Positions 30,301 through 39,404 of a stretch of 64,000 nucleotides of DNA are shown one piece after another. Origin of the DNA: Echinococcus granulosus (Eukaryota; Platyhelminthes; Cestoda; Cyclophyllidea; Taeniidae). The position numbers and the translations under genes were made by a program. Position 1 is the stretch's first letter, and each line of letters begins with the position of its first letter. The stretch is from assembly GCF_000524195.1 (NCBI RefSeq), contig NW_020170470.1, positions 247,847-311,846 of the forward strand, read 5' to 3'. The notes beneath the pieces are model-generated. The model was given only the letters and a program-made list of their open reading frames with translations. It did no database searches and was not told the DNA's origin.

Positions 30301-33300
30301 AATTGCAAGTCAGGGCGTGCTGGGCCCACTCCTTTTAAGTCACCAACCCCCTCTATCGGGTGTGAATGGTTTAAGAACGACGGCGACGACGATAACACCC
30401 TCTTTTATGTCCTCCTTCACTGCCAACGTCGTAGACGAGCAAGGTCTCACACAAACACAGCGATCTGTCTTTAACTGTCTTTCAGTGATTGGTGAGGTAA
30501 GGTTGCTCTTGACTTGCTTCAGAATGACTTCGAAATCTTGAGCTTTCGGAATCGCCTAAAATTGGCCAAGTGCATTGTCCAAAGCACTAAACTACTTCAT
30601 ATCGTTCAGTCGGCGATTTCTCTTGCACTTGTATTTATCATGTCCGATGATTTATTACTATCTTTGTTATGCATTTGTTTAATAATAGATCATTAACGAC
30701 AGTAGTAAATCTACTGTTAATATGTTAAGGCATGATTGGGTATTTTTTGAACGAAGAAAATGCCTTTTATACCCCTATGGAGGGGGAAATCCACTTCCAA
30801 TGTTCATAATAATCCACCTAATTAATCGCTGTAGTTAGGTTTGGTTATGATGATTCTTCACATTAATTTAATATTTATTATTGCAGATCTTTAGTATTTG
30901 TTCAGCTGCCGTTTTCGTAACTGTTTAGTCATCTTGAATTTTCCATTTTAACATACCACTTTTGTGTAACACTCCATAGCACTTTACATTATGAATGTAA
31001 GAGATCCACTTTTCTGACCATGTTTATGACATACCGCGAGTAAAGCATTGAGGCTCAAGCACTGACAGGTAGCTGGTTACTAAGCCCCTGCCACTAATTT
31101 CAGGCAATTCAAACAAACGAGTCTACTTTTCAAATCCTCCTTGTCCCATTCCTTGAACTGCTACTTCGATTGTCCTTATATGCTGTTCGAATCACCAGAC
31201 CAGGTTCAAACACCGACCTTGTAAGTCGTCCTTTTTGTTCTCTTTTGAAAGCCATAAAGTTCTAATTCCGTTTCATCGAAACTTTAGAATTAGGTAGACA
31301 TCTCTCATGACTTACTGTCATCTTAACTTCGAGCAATTTATTGCTATCGTTAAACCTTACTAAATAGCAGCGTTTTATTTCTTTTCGCCTGTTATGTATT
31401 CAAGGTAGGCTTGGCATTGAACAATGCCTTTATTGCCATCTCGATAGCCTTATGCTATTTCCCAAGTTCATATACCGCGAATCTTGGCAGACTTGCCTTG
31501 TGCAGACAAGTCCATAGCATTTTCATCTTGCCTCATTAAAAGACAGAATTGCACATTACTCAATACATATAGAGCCTATTTTTCACCATAGATAGGCAAG
31601 TTGTGTTTGTCTCCTGGACCCTGGCCATAATCGCTGTTTCAAATTATCTAATAAAAGACAGTTTCGTTGCTTAACTTTCCGCTTTGCCAAGTCTAGGGTG
31701 AGATATTCCTTTGAGAAGTTCCATCTACTGATAGTTTATATCTATGAAATTGTTTTCTATGGTTTAAATACTTTTTTGCAGCAGTTAATTCCATTAATTA
31801 CTGTTACAACTGGTTGCCTGTTTGAACGGAAGATATCATTACGCTGTTTTCCACGGCTCCATGGTTTATCTTTTATCTTAAATTAAGCTCTATTCATTAA
31901 AATTTGTTTGGGAATTGATGGTTTTTCCACAGAAAAGTATTTAACATAGATGCTAATTTAACGAGATATTCGTGTTTCCCGAGAATTATCAGCCCATCCG
32001 ATGCGAGAGCATGGGACTGGCAAATTTGGCTCTCCATCACGTGATGAAAAGTCATGCTTTTTGCTGGAGATGTCTGCAATTCCAAGCAAACGTCAATGTT
32101 CAATTTTATAGAACTTTCTGCTCTTGCAGATGGTCTCCGAACCCTCTGGAAATCACTCTCTAACTCACTCCCTTCTGATTGAGCCACAGAACGTCCAGAT
32201 CGATTTTAAGTACATGAATAGACCCTCTAGGCTCAAGGTCACGCCAGTATTAATGATACACATGACTATTCCGACCAAGAGACCCAGACTAAACTGCAGT
32301 TTTTGACACAACCTCCTTGTGATCTCCGCTAGTCGCTACCTAGGCCTGTGCCCGTACGTCATCCATGTTAATGAATGGGTCCGTCTGTCCTAGTCTTACC
32401 CACTGATTATCTGGTTGGTGGTTCCGATAGGATACAGACAACTCATACACCAAAAGTTCCAGTTTGTGGCAATGACAATTTAATTTGTAACACTTCTTGT
32501 TTTGCCCATCTCAGTGCTAACCCGCATTCCAGTGCAGGTTTACGAAACCTCATGAGTTAGACGGAAAGGTGGTTGGAGTTTCTTCCTAAAGTTAGTCTCT
32601 TCACTGCTCCTGTCTGATCTAATGCTATTTGTTTTACACCGAGGTGTTAAATCCCCGAGTGCAATGGTGCCTGCCAGAGAGGCACTATTGTTTCCGTCAT
32701 GCTGGAGAATTTGGCATATGGAAGAATTCTTAGCCTTAGTGATCCCATCGAATTGAGCGTGAATACAATATCTTCCCACCCATTTGCCTCGATACGTTTG
32801 CATACATTTTAAATACAGGCCTCTGATGTTTTCCTCAAAATGCTAATAGATGTTGGAAATTGTTATTGTTTACCGGTTTTGCTGACGCATTTGCTTTGGA
32901 TTATTAATGAGTCTGGACTCATTGAGGTGAGTAGTCAGCCTGAGTGCCAAAATAATTGTACATTGTCTCATTTGATCCATTGCTTTAATCCATGTAGTCT
33001 GTAGTCTGGAGTAGCACTGAAATCCACTTTGTGATGAATTGCTTGCTTATTTATTGGTCATTTGAGACTAGAACTTCTATTATTTCAAGGAATTTGATTG
33101 AATCTTGTAGTTACTCTTTTCTGAAACGTTATCAACACCCTCCTGACCTCAGTCTTCTTTTCCTACCACTTAGAATCAAATGCCCCTTCTATTTGAGCCA
33201 GTATTTTGGTATTTACGTTGTCTAACAAGGTGCAATTGAAGGCAATTAGCACTTCAATGCGGTCTCTCCAGCTTAGCGATTAGCACTAGTAGTGATGCCA

Positions 33301-36300
33301 CAAAACTGCTGAAAGTGCGTTCAAATTTTAATTGCATCTACTCGTCTTTTGGAGATATCACAAATTGTTTGCCTTATTCCATACATTTCTACACGCATAC
33401 AGCCTCATTTGTCTGTTTCTCATATTTTCGGTGTTATACCGATGAGAATGGTAAATGCACAGCAGTTAGAAACGTAACTATAAATTTATGTTAATTTTAA
33501 CCCGATCGATTCTTCATATCTATTTAAAGTGGCCTTGGTCCTGCTTGGGCGCTCTTATAGTTCTCAAACTAAGTTTTCTCTGTGGTAAACGTGCTAATTC
33601 TTGGAAACAACTTTTGGGTGCATTGTCAAATGAGATTTTTGTTTAACTACAAGCTAATTTAGTTAACTCGTCTCACCTTCATGAAGGCTGCGAATGTGGA
33701 GTTCACTTTTAATTAGTTAATTTTTGTCACTCAAGCACCTTCGTCTCTAGTGGAATACATCTCAACCCACACGTCTTACCGAGTCTTCAGTCTCTGTGGT
33801 CTCTTTATTTTATCCAAGGCAGTCATTATTAATGGCTGAATCTTCATTCACTGCCGACTTATCCATGCTTGTCTCTATCATCAGGTGGAGGCTATACCCA
33901 TGAATTACATTGTCTTCGCCGAGAAGTGCCTAGAGTTAGCTACACAGCTCTATAAGGCTTTTGCAAACTCGGAGGTCCTTCGCAATGCTAATGGCCTGTT
34001 GAAAATGGTGGAAGTAAGTTACTCTGCTCCCTATTGAATTTGATGCGATGATAATTATGAATTTACCACCAATTCTATGGTTTGCGTCAACATTTCGAGG
34101 AAGGATTGAGGCGGGTAGTGTTGCATTCTCAAACATAAAGTATGGCCATCTGACGTAGTTAACTGCTAGTTGTAAGCTCAGTCCAAGTTATACGAGCCAT
34201 TATTTACACCAATGGGCGTATTCCATCGCAACGCATTCTTCTTTGACGGCATACTTATTTGTTTCTGATTTAATTTTAAAGCGAAATAGCAGGTTTTTTA
34301 AAACACGTGTGCTATTAATACTTGGGCAATGCGCTGAACTTGCAGGGTCGCAACAGTTTTTTAGCCTATCTACATTATTAATGCGTGCTGCTTCTAGCAT
34401 TTTTGTACAGCTGCTACGAGTACGCCTTTTACTGAGTCCTTACTGCCTTTAGCACTGAACTTAAGTTAACGCACGACTGTTAGTTTAGTGCCATTCAAAC
34501 GACCAGAATTGTGATGCAATGCTTAAAATGTGAACGTTTTTGTCCTCGCACGAATGCCTCCAAATGGCAAAGCATTACAGCGACTATTACTGCACCCAAA
34601 ATTTATCGCTTCGCTTCATCATTCGTGTCTCCACTGGACAGGAAACGTTATACTAAGTGGATAAAGGTATGTGACAAATGGGGATAATGTTGTTTACGAT
34701 TCAACCTACCTGTATGACCAAATAAGTGCTTTGGGATTTGAGTGATTTTGAGCTTTTCTTTGTCTCGTTTTTGTTTCACAGGCGTTACACGTTCCGTTGG
34801 CGGCCAAGTACAAGTGTCAGTGTCGGTCCACCTGGCTGCTCGCGAGTAAGTGTTTCATGGAGACCATCGCGATCGGAGTCCCCATCGCCACAAAACAAAA
34901 ATCTTCGCTCCCGAAAACAGCAAATGGTAAGATACTTTCTTCTGTGAATTCGCCTGCCCTTTTGGCTACTTTCTACCCGCTTTCTGTTTCTCCTCCCACG
35001 TCACGATACCCCATGTTATTGGTGGCAGTCAACACTATTGTTTGATTATGCACCCTTTGGTCTTTTCCTTCCCTGTGAAAACCAAATATTTGAACATTTT
35101 GGTCCCTTCATCTAAGTATACCAATTGTGTAATGGGCAGTCTCGCCGTGTTGCTCAAAAACCAAAGCCTACAAGCCTTGTTTCCATGTGCAATCATTCGC
35201 TGCTTGGCTTGCGAATTCATGACGGACTCAAACGGAAATACCGCATTCTCTTCTATTTCCATTTAGGTGAATTATGGAACTTGGTGTACATTACGATTCG
35301 GGATTTTCTTTTCTGTCAGAAGTGAGTATTTTGGGTCTATTAGATAGATTGATTCAATAAATTTTCTCGCTAACTAATTGCTTTCTTGAAACGCCTCAGT
35401 CAACCGGTGGAACCGCTTTCAGGTGAAGAATTTCAGCAACATGAAGCATTGGATTGCAAAGTAAGTTAAAGCTAAATACTTATGCTCCCTCTCGCTTTAA
35501 GAATAGCTTCATTACATTAAATTTTAGATACTAAGATCTCCCCTCTTTAGTTCATACAGTACCACAAATTTATGAATCGGCCAGCTATAATGAGACCGAT
35601 TGTAAGGATTTTTTCATTACTCTCAGCAGCGTCCATATGGACTACTTTCAAGTGCCGACATGTCGACTTATGGTCATAGGCTCACTGAGTTGAACCGAAT
35701 TTTATAAGTAGTGAGCCGAAGAGGATTTTAATGGTTGAAAAATTCGTACCATTTAAACAGTATCAATAAAGTTAACTTAGACATTATTCACGTTTAGATT
35801 AAAAAAAATCATGAATAGTGGTAAGCGTCATCGTATACATAGTTAACTGCTTGAAAGTATTCCTACAAGATGCGATGGATTGAACTCTCCATTTCAGTTT
35901 ATCGAATTAATCTGTGACCGGTTCCTGTCCCGACCTGAGGGTCTACCTCCGAGGTTCATAGAACAATTGATTGGTGTGTTGGGTCTGGGCTCAGTGGAGG
36001 CGTCAATCAGCAGTGCTGACTTCGCCCTCCTCGACCCCAACACCCTGCGCCCTGGTCCACCCACGCCTCCCCCTCTAGCCCCTACTGGTTTCCAGCCCTT
36101 CGTTCACCGCCCCTCTACCATCTCCACTGCCTCCACCAGTGGTGCCGCTGATGCCGCTGCTTTCATAACCTCCATCGACGGGGATATGCGTCCTTTCGTC
36201 TCCAGAGAGAAATTCATGCGTCGGTGTTTTGAATCGCTACTCTCCTTCGCCTTCTTTCAGAGTGACTTTTCTCCCTGCAATAGCTCCACCTCCTCACAAT

Positions 36301-39300
36301 CCTCCCTGAAACTCCCAGCAGTTGGCAGCAAACCTCACGTGCTCTGTCGAACCGCTATTCGCGATGTTTTGGATCGATGCAGGTTCATCCTCCAACGCTT
36401 TGCCAAGTCAGCCCAGTTGACTGGAAAGTGTCCTTTGCCACGGTAAGCGTTTCTATCTTTCTGAATCATTTTGTTAAAAATTTGCACAAAAGCCGTTTAT
36501 TCATATAACCCCAATATCGCATAATTTTTCATCCCCATCGTTTATCTGAGTCATCACGCCACAAGCGCCCGGGATTTCATGCCTCAGTTTTGTGATTGAA
36601 AGTAAGTGTTGTATGTGTTACTAACATGTTTGAACGATGCGCATTATTTCTGTCCTTAATAGCATGTTTTTGGCTGGTTTGAGAAATGGTTAAATGTAAA
36701 ACATTTATTGCTACTTTATACAGAAATACTGTTCTTAATGCAAAATTCCGTTGGAAATGCTAAAACTATACCGATTTTTTAGCACTTTAATGCCATGTTA
36801 ACATGAGTTTTCTGAGCATCACCCACTTTCAGCTATTCAGTTTACTACATTTGCCTTAACTTTTTGTGACATGGAGCATTTCATCAGTGCGTATGAATAT
36901 CTATTTGGCAGTATCTTGTCCATTATTACTCTACTTTATCTAAATTTGCCTCATACGAGCCCCTTCTTATCAATCTTTATGTTCAGGTCAGAGATTTTGT
37001 TGTCAGTATAAAGCATGCACTCCAGTGAAATTGTCGATGTCGTGTTCTTATTTTATGTGTATTCGCATTCACTGTCAACACCTGATTGCAGCTTTAAGGG
37101 TATTTTTAGTCTGCGATAAACATGCTTTTTCCCAGTTGGCACGCATTGTAATTGCATAATTTGTTGAGGATTGAACAATGAACTATTGCGCATTAATCCT
37201 CCATTGTGTTTGCTGAATAATCTCTACTTACAGTATACTTTTTATTCTTTTTTTCACCGTGCGTTGGCGCTTCTTTTACCGCCCGACTGATGTGATGCGT
37301 TGTTCGGAGTCCTTCCTTCATTGCTCTGATGCATGATTGCTGGACACTCCAATGGTGTACGCGTGTTCCCCACCGTCGTGTAGCGCTAATTATTTTTTTT
37401 TTTGCTTAAACGAATTCGGCTTACACCTGTGTACTTTGAACTTCCGGTATTACCCTAAAGTTTCATAAGAGGATTCCCAACCCAATGCGTTCACAGCTGG
37501 ATTCAGTGAGCGCCAAACTTCTAAGCCTTGCTCAGTTTACAACCTGGCAAGGCAAGCACACTTCCTTCACCAAAGTTCAAACGTGACGGCAATTTTGCAA
37601 CACCATGGGTTCCGTACTTCACAAGTCTCAACGTTTTTAACTGATCATAAGTTGACGCATTTTTTGCTGTTCATGCGCTTACCACTTCTGAACGCAACCT
37701 CTTCAGCCTCAACTTTTTGCACTCGGGTAGAATTAATGCCTAAAAGTTAAAATGGGTGCTTGTTCGCCTGTCGTGCATGTGGTTTGTCTGAAAGTGTTAC
37801 CACTTGAAATTCGTCTGTTGGTCCTCATAGATGGAAATGATTTTACCCGCTTAAGACGTCTTAATATGTAGATACATTCACTTTTACAGTCATCCGATGC
37901 AAACTGTGGGTGTTGTAACTTTGCTAAATTTTTTGGAAATCGACTGCAGGCGTTACCACAATTTTTTGCTTCCCTTCCCATTTTTACTGCTTTCCATTTT
38001 CCTTTATTTTCTACCTTTTTTCATTCCCTTTAGTTAATCACATGGGCCTTTTGTGTATCGCATATTTTTATCTAATGTTCTTTTTTCTCCTTACGGGCCG
38101 CCCAGCGCGAAATTATCGGAGGTGAGCTTCGCATTCCAAGCCTTGACTGTCCTCCTCACTAACTTTACGGCTCCTCCAACGAATTCCAAGACTTCAAGTG
38201 AGTTGTGGTCGAATTTTTTCCATCTCTCATCCCTTCTTTCTCATATCCTCTTTGCAATTTCGCGAAGCATCCTCTCCATTTCCTACATTTGGTTAGTGAA
38301 CCACTTTGACGTGCTAAACCTTTCTCCTGCTGCGCTCTTAATTATTCACGGCATCCCCTTCTCAACAATGAAGCCTTGCGTGTATAAATGTCCTTCTACA
38401 GATCGCGGGCGCGAAGTGGATTTTCATCTCTCAGCCGTTATGTTGAAGCTGATTAGCGCTGGTTGACTCTGTGTTTCACAAGTTTTACCCTTGATTCATC
38501 CTGCTTTTCCATCAATTTCGCCTGTCGATAAGCCATTCATCTTCCAACACGACAACAGGGGCACAGCTACAGTCCTATCATATTACTAAGTGCTGCTAGT
38601 GGGTTCGGTGCATCTTGAGGCTGGCCATTTCATCCGTACTGAATCATAAGTGTCCAGTTCTCATTAACCCTCTAACGACCCTTATGAGCACACCTCGCAC
38701 GACAATTCGGAACTTTTGAAGCCATTGTGAATTGCTCCTGTCGTTTGATGAAGTGGGTGGCAATATTTTTTGTGCATATTTTTATTATCATGCCCGCCAT
38801 GTCTAGGTCCCAATTTCATTAGCGTCGTTGCATCTTCTGCGTAAAATCGAAAGAATATTTCAATTTCTTTTAATACTAATGCTAGCGTTTGTGTTTTTCT
38901 TAATCTCTCTCCCATGTGCATGAATTGAGCAAACCTGCAGCGAAGTCTGCATTTGGTTTAATTTTGAATTTCTTCCCATTCTCTGGAGACCACTTTCTGT
39001 AGGTGGAATTTTCGTCCACTCTACCAAAGCAGTTGTCTGGGTTGCGTGGTACTGTATTTCCTCTCTTGTCTTGGTAAATAAATTATAAAATATTTGTTTT
39101 TAGTAAATCGATGGACAGTACTGCTGGTGATCCTACTCAGCGATAAAAGGCCTTTTTTCGTTAGGCTAATTTCCACTTATTTCAGCTCGACTTATTCCTA
39201 TTGAATAAAACCAATTTATTTTCTTCCCCTAAAATTGCAGTTGATGCCAATACCTGGAGCTGCGTTATCGATATCTACCCTCTGGTGGTAAATTGCATCT

Positions 39301-39404
39301 TCGTGGCCGAATCTTCGCAACTCCTGCCAGCAATTCACAAGCTCTTGCAGCTCTATGGACGTCTGTTGCAACCCAAAGCAAACCGCACAGTGGAGACACC
39401 TTAA
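1..39404 (+). CDS. MON2: MON2 homolog, 3' part, 19-20 exons (whole locus in window)
   Basis: MON2 is a large HEAT-like protein related to Sec7/BIG ARF-GEFs but lacking the catalytic Sec7 domain. In yeast and animals it works with DOP1 and a Neo1/ATP9A flippase at endosomes and the trans-Golgi, in endosome-to-Golgi recycling. The exons here match human MON2, in order, from the middle of the protein to its C-terminus. Diagnostic stretches are HLVWMLGLK, RSAFQCFQLVVTDYLPT, RRPAMRKSASQTLF, NLLVHHSRDTAAKQWAET, LTGKCPLPR and VDANTW. All junctions are GT-AG and every phase agrees; the exons sum to 3510 nt including TAA. The N-terminal DCB/HUS region lies before base 1, so the gene is 5'-partial. Introns are large, and one hosts an antisense GPCR. 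The family call is very secure; single exon borders are by eye. Confidence 0.95.
316..3340 (+). other. MON2 intron, no other feature seen
   Basis: About 3.0 kb of T-rich intron sequence. Only short ORFs occur, and none resembles a known protein. The acceptor is a pyrimidine tract followed by TTTTAG. Confidence 0.8.
3341..3573 (+). CDS. MON2: MON2 exon b
   Basis: Begins HLVWMLGLK, as in human MON2, right after the previous exon's TTMQ. It ends in phase 2 at donor AG|GTAGCA, after a segment of the type LPTLSETLSSIFEYS. GC content is clearly higher than in the flanking introns. Confidence 0.92.
3574..7445 (+). other. MON2 intron with assembly gap
   Basis: A 3.9-kb T-rich intron holding the 100-N gap at 6679-6778. 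No second gene is visible. Its true length is uncertain because of the gap. Confidence 0.8.
6679..6778. other. Assembly gap (100 N)
   Basis: Exactly 100 N, a conventional placeholder, so the real distance is unknown. It lies inside a MON2 intron and breaks no recognised exon. Confidence 0.99.
7446..7533 (+). CDS. MON2: MON2 exon c
   Basis: Acceptor TTTCAG and donor GTAAGC. The split Arg codon (AG+A) leads into NFDEVALGYLIRALCSIA, which matches the human YLDDVALHHLINALCSLS block. Ends in phase 0. Confidence 0.93.
7534..9377 (+). other. MON2 intron, no other feature seen
   Basis: A 1.8-kb T-rich intron with no coding similarity recognised on either strand. Confidence 0.8.
9378..9479 (+). CDS. 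MON2: MON2 exon d
   Basis: Encodes 34 residues, DPSHFSVVKLAEVGLANLHR and onward, matching human [20 protein letters not shown]. Donor is ACG|GTGAGT. The acceptor (CCGGAAG) has a weaker pyrimidine tract but is fixed by phase and alignment. Confidence 0.92.
9992..10145 (+). repeat. Interspersed repeat, copy A
   Basis: A GC-rich island inside AT-rich intron. Its core at 10050-10070 (GTGAGCGCGCACCCGAGTAA) recurs with changes near 60970 and, reversed, near 24610. Its right end at 10116-10143 (GAACTAATGTCCTTCAAGTG...) matches 24515-24542 reversed, mostly with transition differences. Family unknown; similarity was judged by eye. Confidence 0.55.
13055..14221 (-). CDS. Myosuppressin/FMRFamide-type (DMSR-like) GPCR, single exon
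   Basis: A 388-residue seven-helix receptor in one exon. Helices lie near residues 34-56, 68-90, 110-137, 152-176, 207-234, 279-305 and 316-341. Family signs are NAVILTHNHMRSPTNLLLTS in TM1-TM2, ITETPQG in TM6 instead of CWxP, and GDLLDLLVLLNSSTNFILYC in TM7, all typical of dromyosuppressin/DMSR receptors. Such receptors couple RFamide-like neuropeptides to G proteins at the plasma membrane. N-glycosylation sites are N16 and N187. The DRY position reads FRCWVLYRP. The usual TM3/ECL2 cysteines are absent. The ATG at 14221 was chosen; an in-frame GTG lies 11 codons upstream. The gene is nested antisense in MON2. The ligand cannot be told from sequence. GPCR very sure, subfamily fairly sure. Confidence 0.88.
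   Translation of the reverse strand: MTNGALNLPPEPDLSNCTRYPGLEAFDLHYKTIHAYLSLGICFFGIFTNTLNAVILTHNHMRSPTNLLLTSIAIADSVTMIAYVAKDVYLHFITSPDPITIPHGRGGIYFVLLTNFTAIGAHIFSTIMTVMLAAFRCWVLYRPQCQVSYKHIKQTVAVAAVLSFAMFVLGISTLVVGKLAPPIVPKNVTKDYYWFAVREGLDYVDRANFVIYGCFSKLASSLLIAFFTGLILAAMEKARRRYLKLKHGPSGPKKTLMSEQTMDTEGKDVGKHESRGNHRTTVMLVAVVVSFIITETPQGVITTVVAIQDYCFLYTFYAPIGDLLDLLVLLNSSTNFILYCAMSAQFRKSFKELVMNEVFRRLCRQESTGSVGRRNAKRLAETVLVNEI
16212..16325 (+). CDS. MON2: MON2 exon e
   Basis: Acceptor CTCACAG and donor GCG|GTAGGT, phase 0 at both ends. The 38 residues, MCKVAHTELRKLAVDAIILL and onward, match the human stretch from [20 protein letters not shown]. Confidence 0.92.
16546..16721 (+). CDS. MON2: MON2 exon f
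   Basis: ELTQLVLEPLTQLTDINFDD begins the exon, followed by QLQCVQYLLNCYGDEINGGW and IGSISQSD. This matches the human segment around [20 protein letters not shown]. Acceptor TTTTAG; donor AG|GTAGGC in phase 2. The preceding intron is only 220 bp. Confidence 0.93.
17162..17324 (+). CDS. MON2: MON2 exon g
   Basis: A split Ser codon is followed by DKHIRSAFQCFQLVVTDYLP, one of the best matches in the gene (human LIRTAFQCLQLVVTDFLPT). Later comes FGHQEHDLNIALAAVGSL. Acceptor TTTCAG, donor CTG|GTATGT, phase 0 out. Confidence 0.95.
17325..23175 (+). other. MON2 intron with an unexplained 181-codon ORF
   Basis: A 5.9-kb T-rich intron. An ATG-started ORF at 17521-18066 is open for 181 codons but resembles nothing recognised. 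No repeat or RNA gene was seen. Confidence 0.75.
23176..23394 (+). CDS. MON2: MON2 exon h
   Basis: Seventy-three codons, phase 0/0. LHLTDFLFQRE joins the previous GSL to recreate the human LLWNISDYFFQRGE segment. DRRPAMRKSASQTLFNAIE is nearly the same as human DPRPAVRKSAGQTLFSTIG. The human Glu/Gln-rich insert after FFQRGE is much shorter here. Confidence 0.95.
24160..24355 (+). CDS. MON2: MON2 exon i
   Basis: Starts VFFPLLSDVQ (human VLFHLLDRVR) after acceptor GTTGTAG. It contains the hallmark NLLVHHSRDTAAKQWAETVV and LTLSGVARCF. Donor GTGAGT, phase 1. It is GC-rich compared with the flanking introns. Confidence 0.95.
24514..24616 (-). repeat. Interspersed repeat, copy B (reversed)
   Basis: Read on the minus strand, it starts GTGAGCACCC...GAGTAAT and ends GAGCTAATGTTCCTCAAGCG. 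It lines up with copy A at similar internal spacing (67 versus 60 nt between the two blocks). The left block seen in copies A and C is missing or unrecognisable. Confidence 0.5.
26731..26830. other. Assembly gap (100 N)
   Basis: Exactly 100 N inside the same intron. Sequence on both sides is intron-like, so no exon is visibly cut. Confidence 0.99.
29128..29414 (+). CDS. MON2: MON2 exon j
   Basis: NRFFEIWERLLSNAERAVLT and ALSTLRILLDF match the human AWDVLLDHIQ...LKSFQEIL helices. WLAFWRTWVSIG matches WWAAWNTWYRIG. The linker between these two blocks, about 90 residues in human, is only about 15 here. Donor CCT|GTATGC, phase 0, is an ordinary but not strong site. Confidence 0.85.
29415..30187 (+). 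other. MON2 intron, no other feature seen
   Basis: 773 bp of T-rich sequence. A small extra exon cannot be excluded because the flanking protein is poorly conserved. Confidence 0.7.
30188..30496 (+). CDS. MON2: MON2 exon k
   Basis: TFGPDFFALFFDLFPPLFPR matches the human TFIPSQPFLTALIQIFPALY region. VVDEQGLTQTQRSVFNCLSV matches [20 protein letters not shown]. Acceptor TTTATAG, donor GAG|GTAAGG, 103 codons, phase 0/0. Confidence 0.9.
30497..31103 (+). other. MON2 intron, no other feature seen
   Basis: 607 bp, AT-rich; nothing recognised. Confidence 0.75.
31104..31220 (+). CDS. MON2: MON2 exon l
   Basis: Thirty-nine codons, AIQTNESTFQILLVPFLELL and onward, in the position of human AICVGPENMQ...FDQLLAFVEF. 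Acceptor TTTCAG, perfect donor GTAAGT, phase 0/0. Confidence 0.88.
31221..33884 (+). other. MON2 intron(s), may contain one extra exon
   Basis: 2.7 kb between two firm exons. It holds the candidate exon at 32819-32926; the remainder is T-rich and shows no other coding match. Confidence 0.7.
32819..32926 (+). CDS. MON2: Candidate extra or alternative MON2 exon
   Basis: An open 36-codon block (ASDVFLKMLIDVGNCYCLPV and onward) between AAATACAG and the strong donor GAG|GTGAGT. Both ends are phase 0, as are the flanking MON2 exons, so it can be included or skipped without changing frame. It falls where human MON2 has a variable loop that is shorter here if the exon is skipped. There is no clear residue match to human, so this is only a candidate. 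Confidence 0.4.
33885..34013 (+). CDS. MON2: MON2 exon m
   Basis: VEAIPMNYIVFAEKCLELAT followed by QLYKAFANSEVL matches human ALNYVPFAERSLEVVVDLY and onward. Acceptor CATCAG, donor GAA|GTAAGT, 43 codons, phase 0/0. Confidence 0.94.
34014..34781 (+). other. MON2 intron, no other feature seen
   Basis: 768 bp; nothing recognised on either strand. Confidence 0.75.
34782..34926 (+). CDS. MON2: MON2 exon n
   Basis: ALHVPLAAKYKCQCRSTWLL matches human [35 protein letters not shown] matches the human LSIGLPVARQ stretch. Acceptor TTTCACAG, donor G|GTAAGA, phase 1. Confidence 0.94.
35267..35321 (+). CDS. MON2: MON2 exon o (small)
   Basis: A 55-nt exon. A split Gly codon leads into ELWNLVYITIRDFLFCQ, matching human MWPELANTFEDFLFTK. 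Donor GTGAGT, phase 2. It is followed by a 78-bp intron, the shortest in the window. Confidence 0.9.
35400..35460 (+). CDS. MON2: MON2 exon p (small)
   Basis: A 61-nt exon after acceptor GCCTCAG. It completes an Asn codon, then QPVEPLSGEEFQQHEALDCK matches human PPDNLSIQEFQRNENIDVE. Donor GTAAGT, phase 0. Confidence 0.9.
35461..35897 (+). other. MON2 intron, no other feature seen
   Basis: 437 bp with acceptor CATTTCAG; nothing else seen. Confidence 0.75.
35898..36442 (+). CDS. MON2: MON2 exon q (largest)
   Basis: A 545-nt exon. FIELICDRFL and PRFIEQLIGVL match human VVQLISTEILPYANFIPKEF. EKFMRRCFESLLSFAFF matches EEFSKMCFETLLQFSF. LTGKCPLPR is identical to human. Between these lies a lineage-specific insert of about 50 residues rich in Pro, Thr, Ser and Ala (near 36030-36180). 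Donor CG|GTAAGC, phase 2. Confidence 0.95.
36443..38105 (+). other. MON2 intron, no other feature seen
   Basis: 1.7 kb of T-rich sequence; no coding match or repeat noticed. Confidence 0.75.
38106..38197 (+). CDS. MON2: MON2 exon r
   Basis: Completes the Arg of CPLPR, then AKLSEVSFAFQALTVLLTNF matches human [20 protein letters not shown]. Acceptor CGCCCAG, donor GTGAGT, phase 1. Confidence 0.9.
38198..39240 (+). other. MON2 last intron, no other feature seen
   Basis: 1.0 kb ending in a good acceptor (AAAATTGCAG); nothing else recognised. Confidence 0.75.
39241..39404 (+). CDS. MON2: MON2 terminal exon
   Basis: VDANTW (human VDGNTW) is followed by VIDIYPLVVNCI, HKLLQLYGRLLQP and the C-terminus VETP, then TAA at 39402-39404. 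The protein ends within a few residues of the human C-terminus, so the stop is credible. Confidence 0.95.

Noticed and set aside
32130..32226. Possible MON2 exon after CTCTTGCAG reading MVSEPSGNHSLTHS
   Set aside because: No matching donor and no resemblance to MON2.
38053..38466. 137-codon plus-strand ORF
   Set aside because: It overlaps MON2 exon r in another frame; the MON2 frame has clear homology and splice sites.
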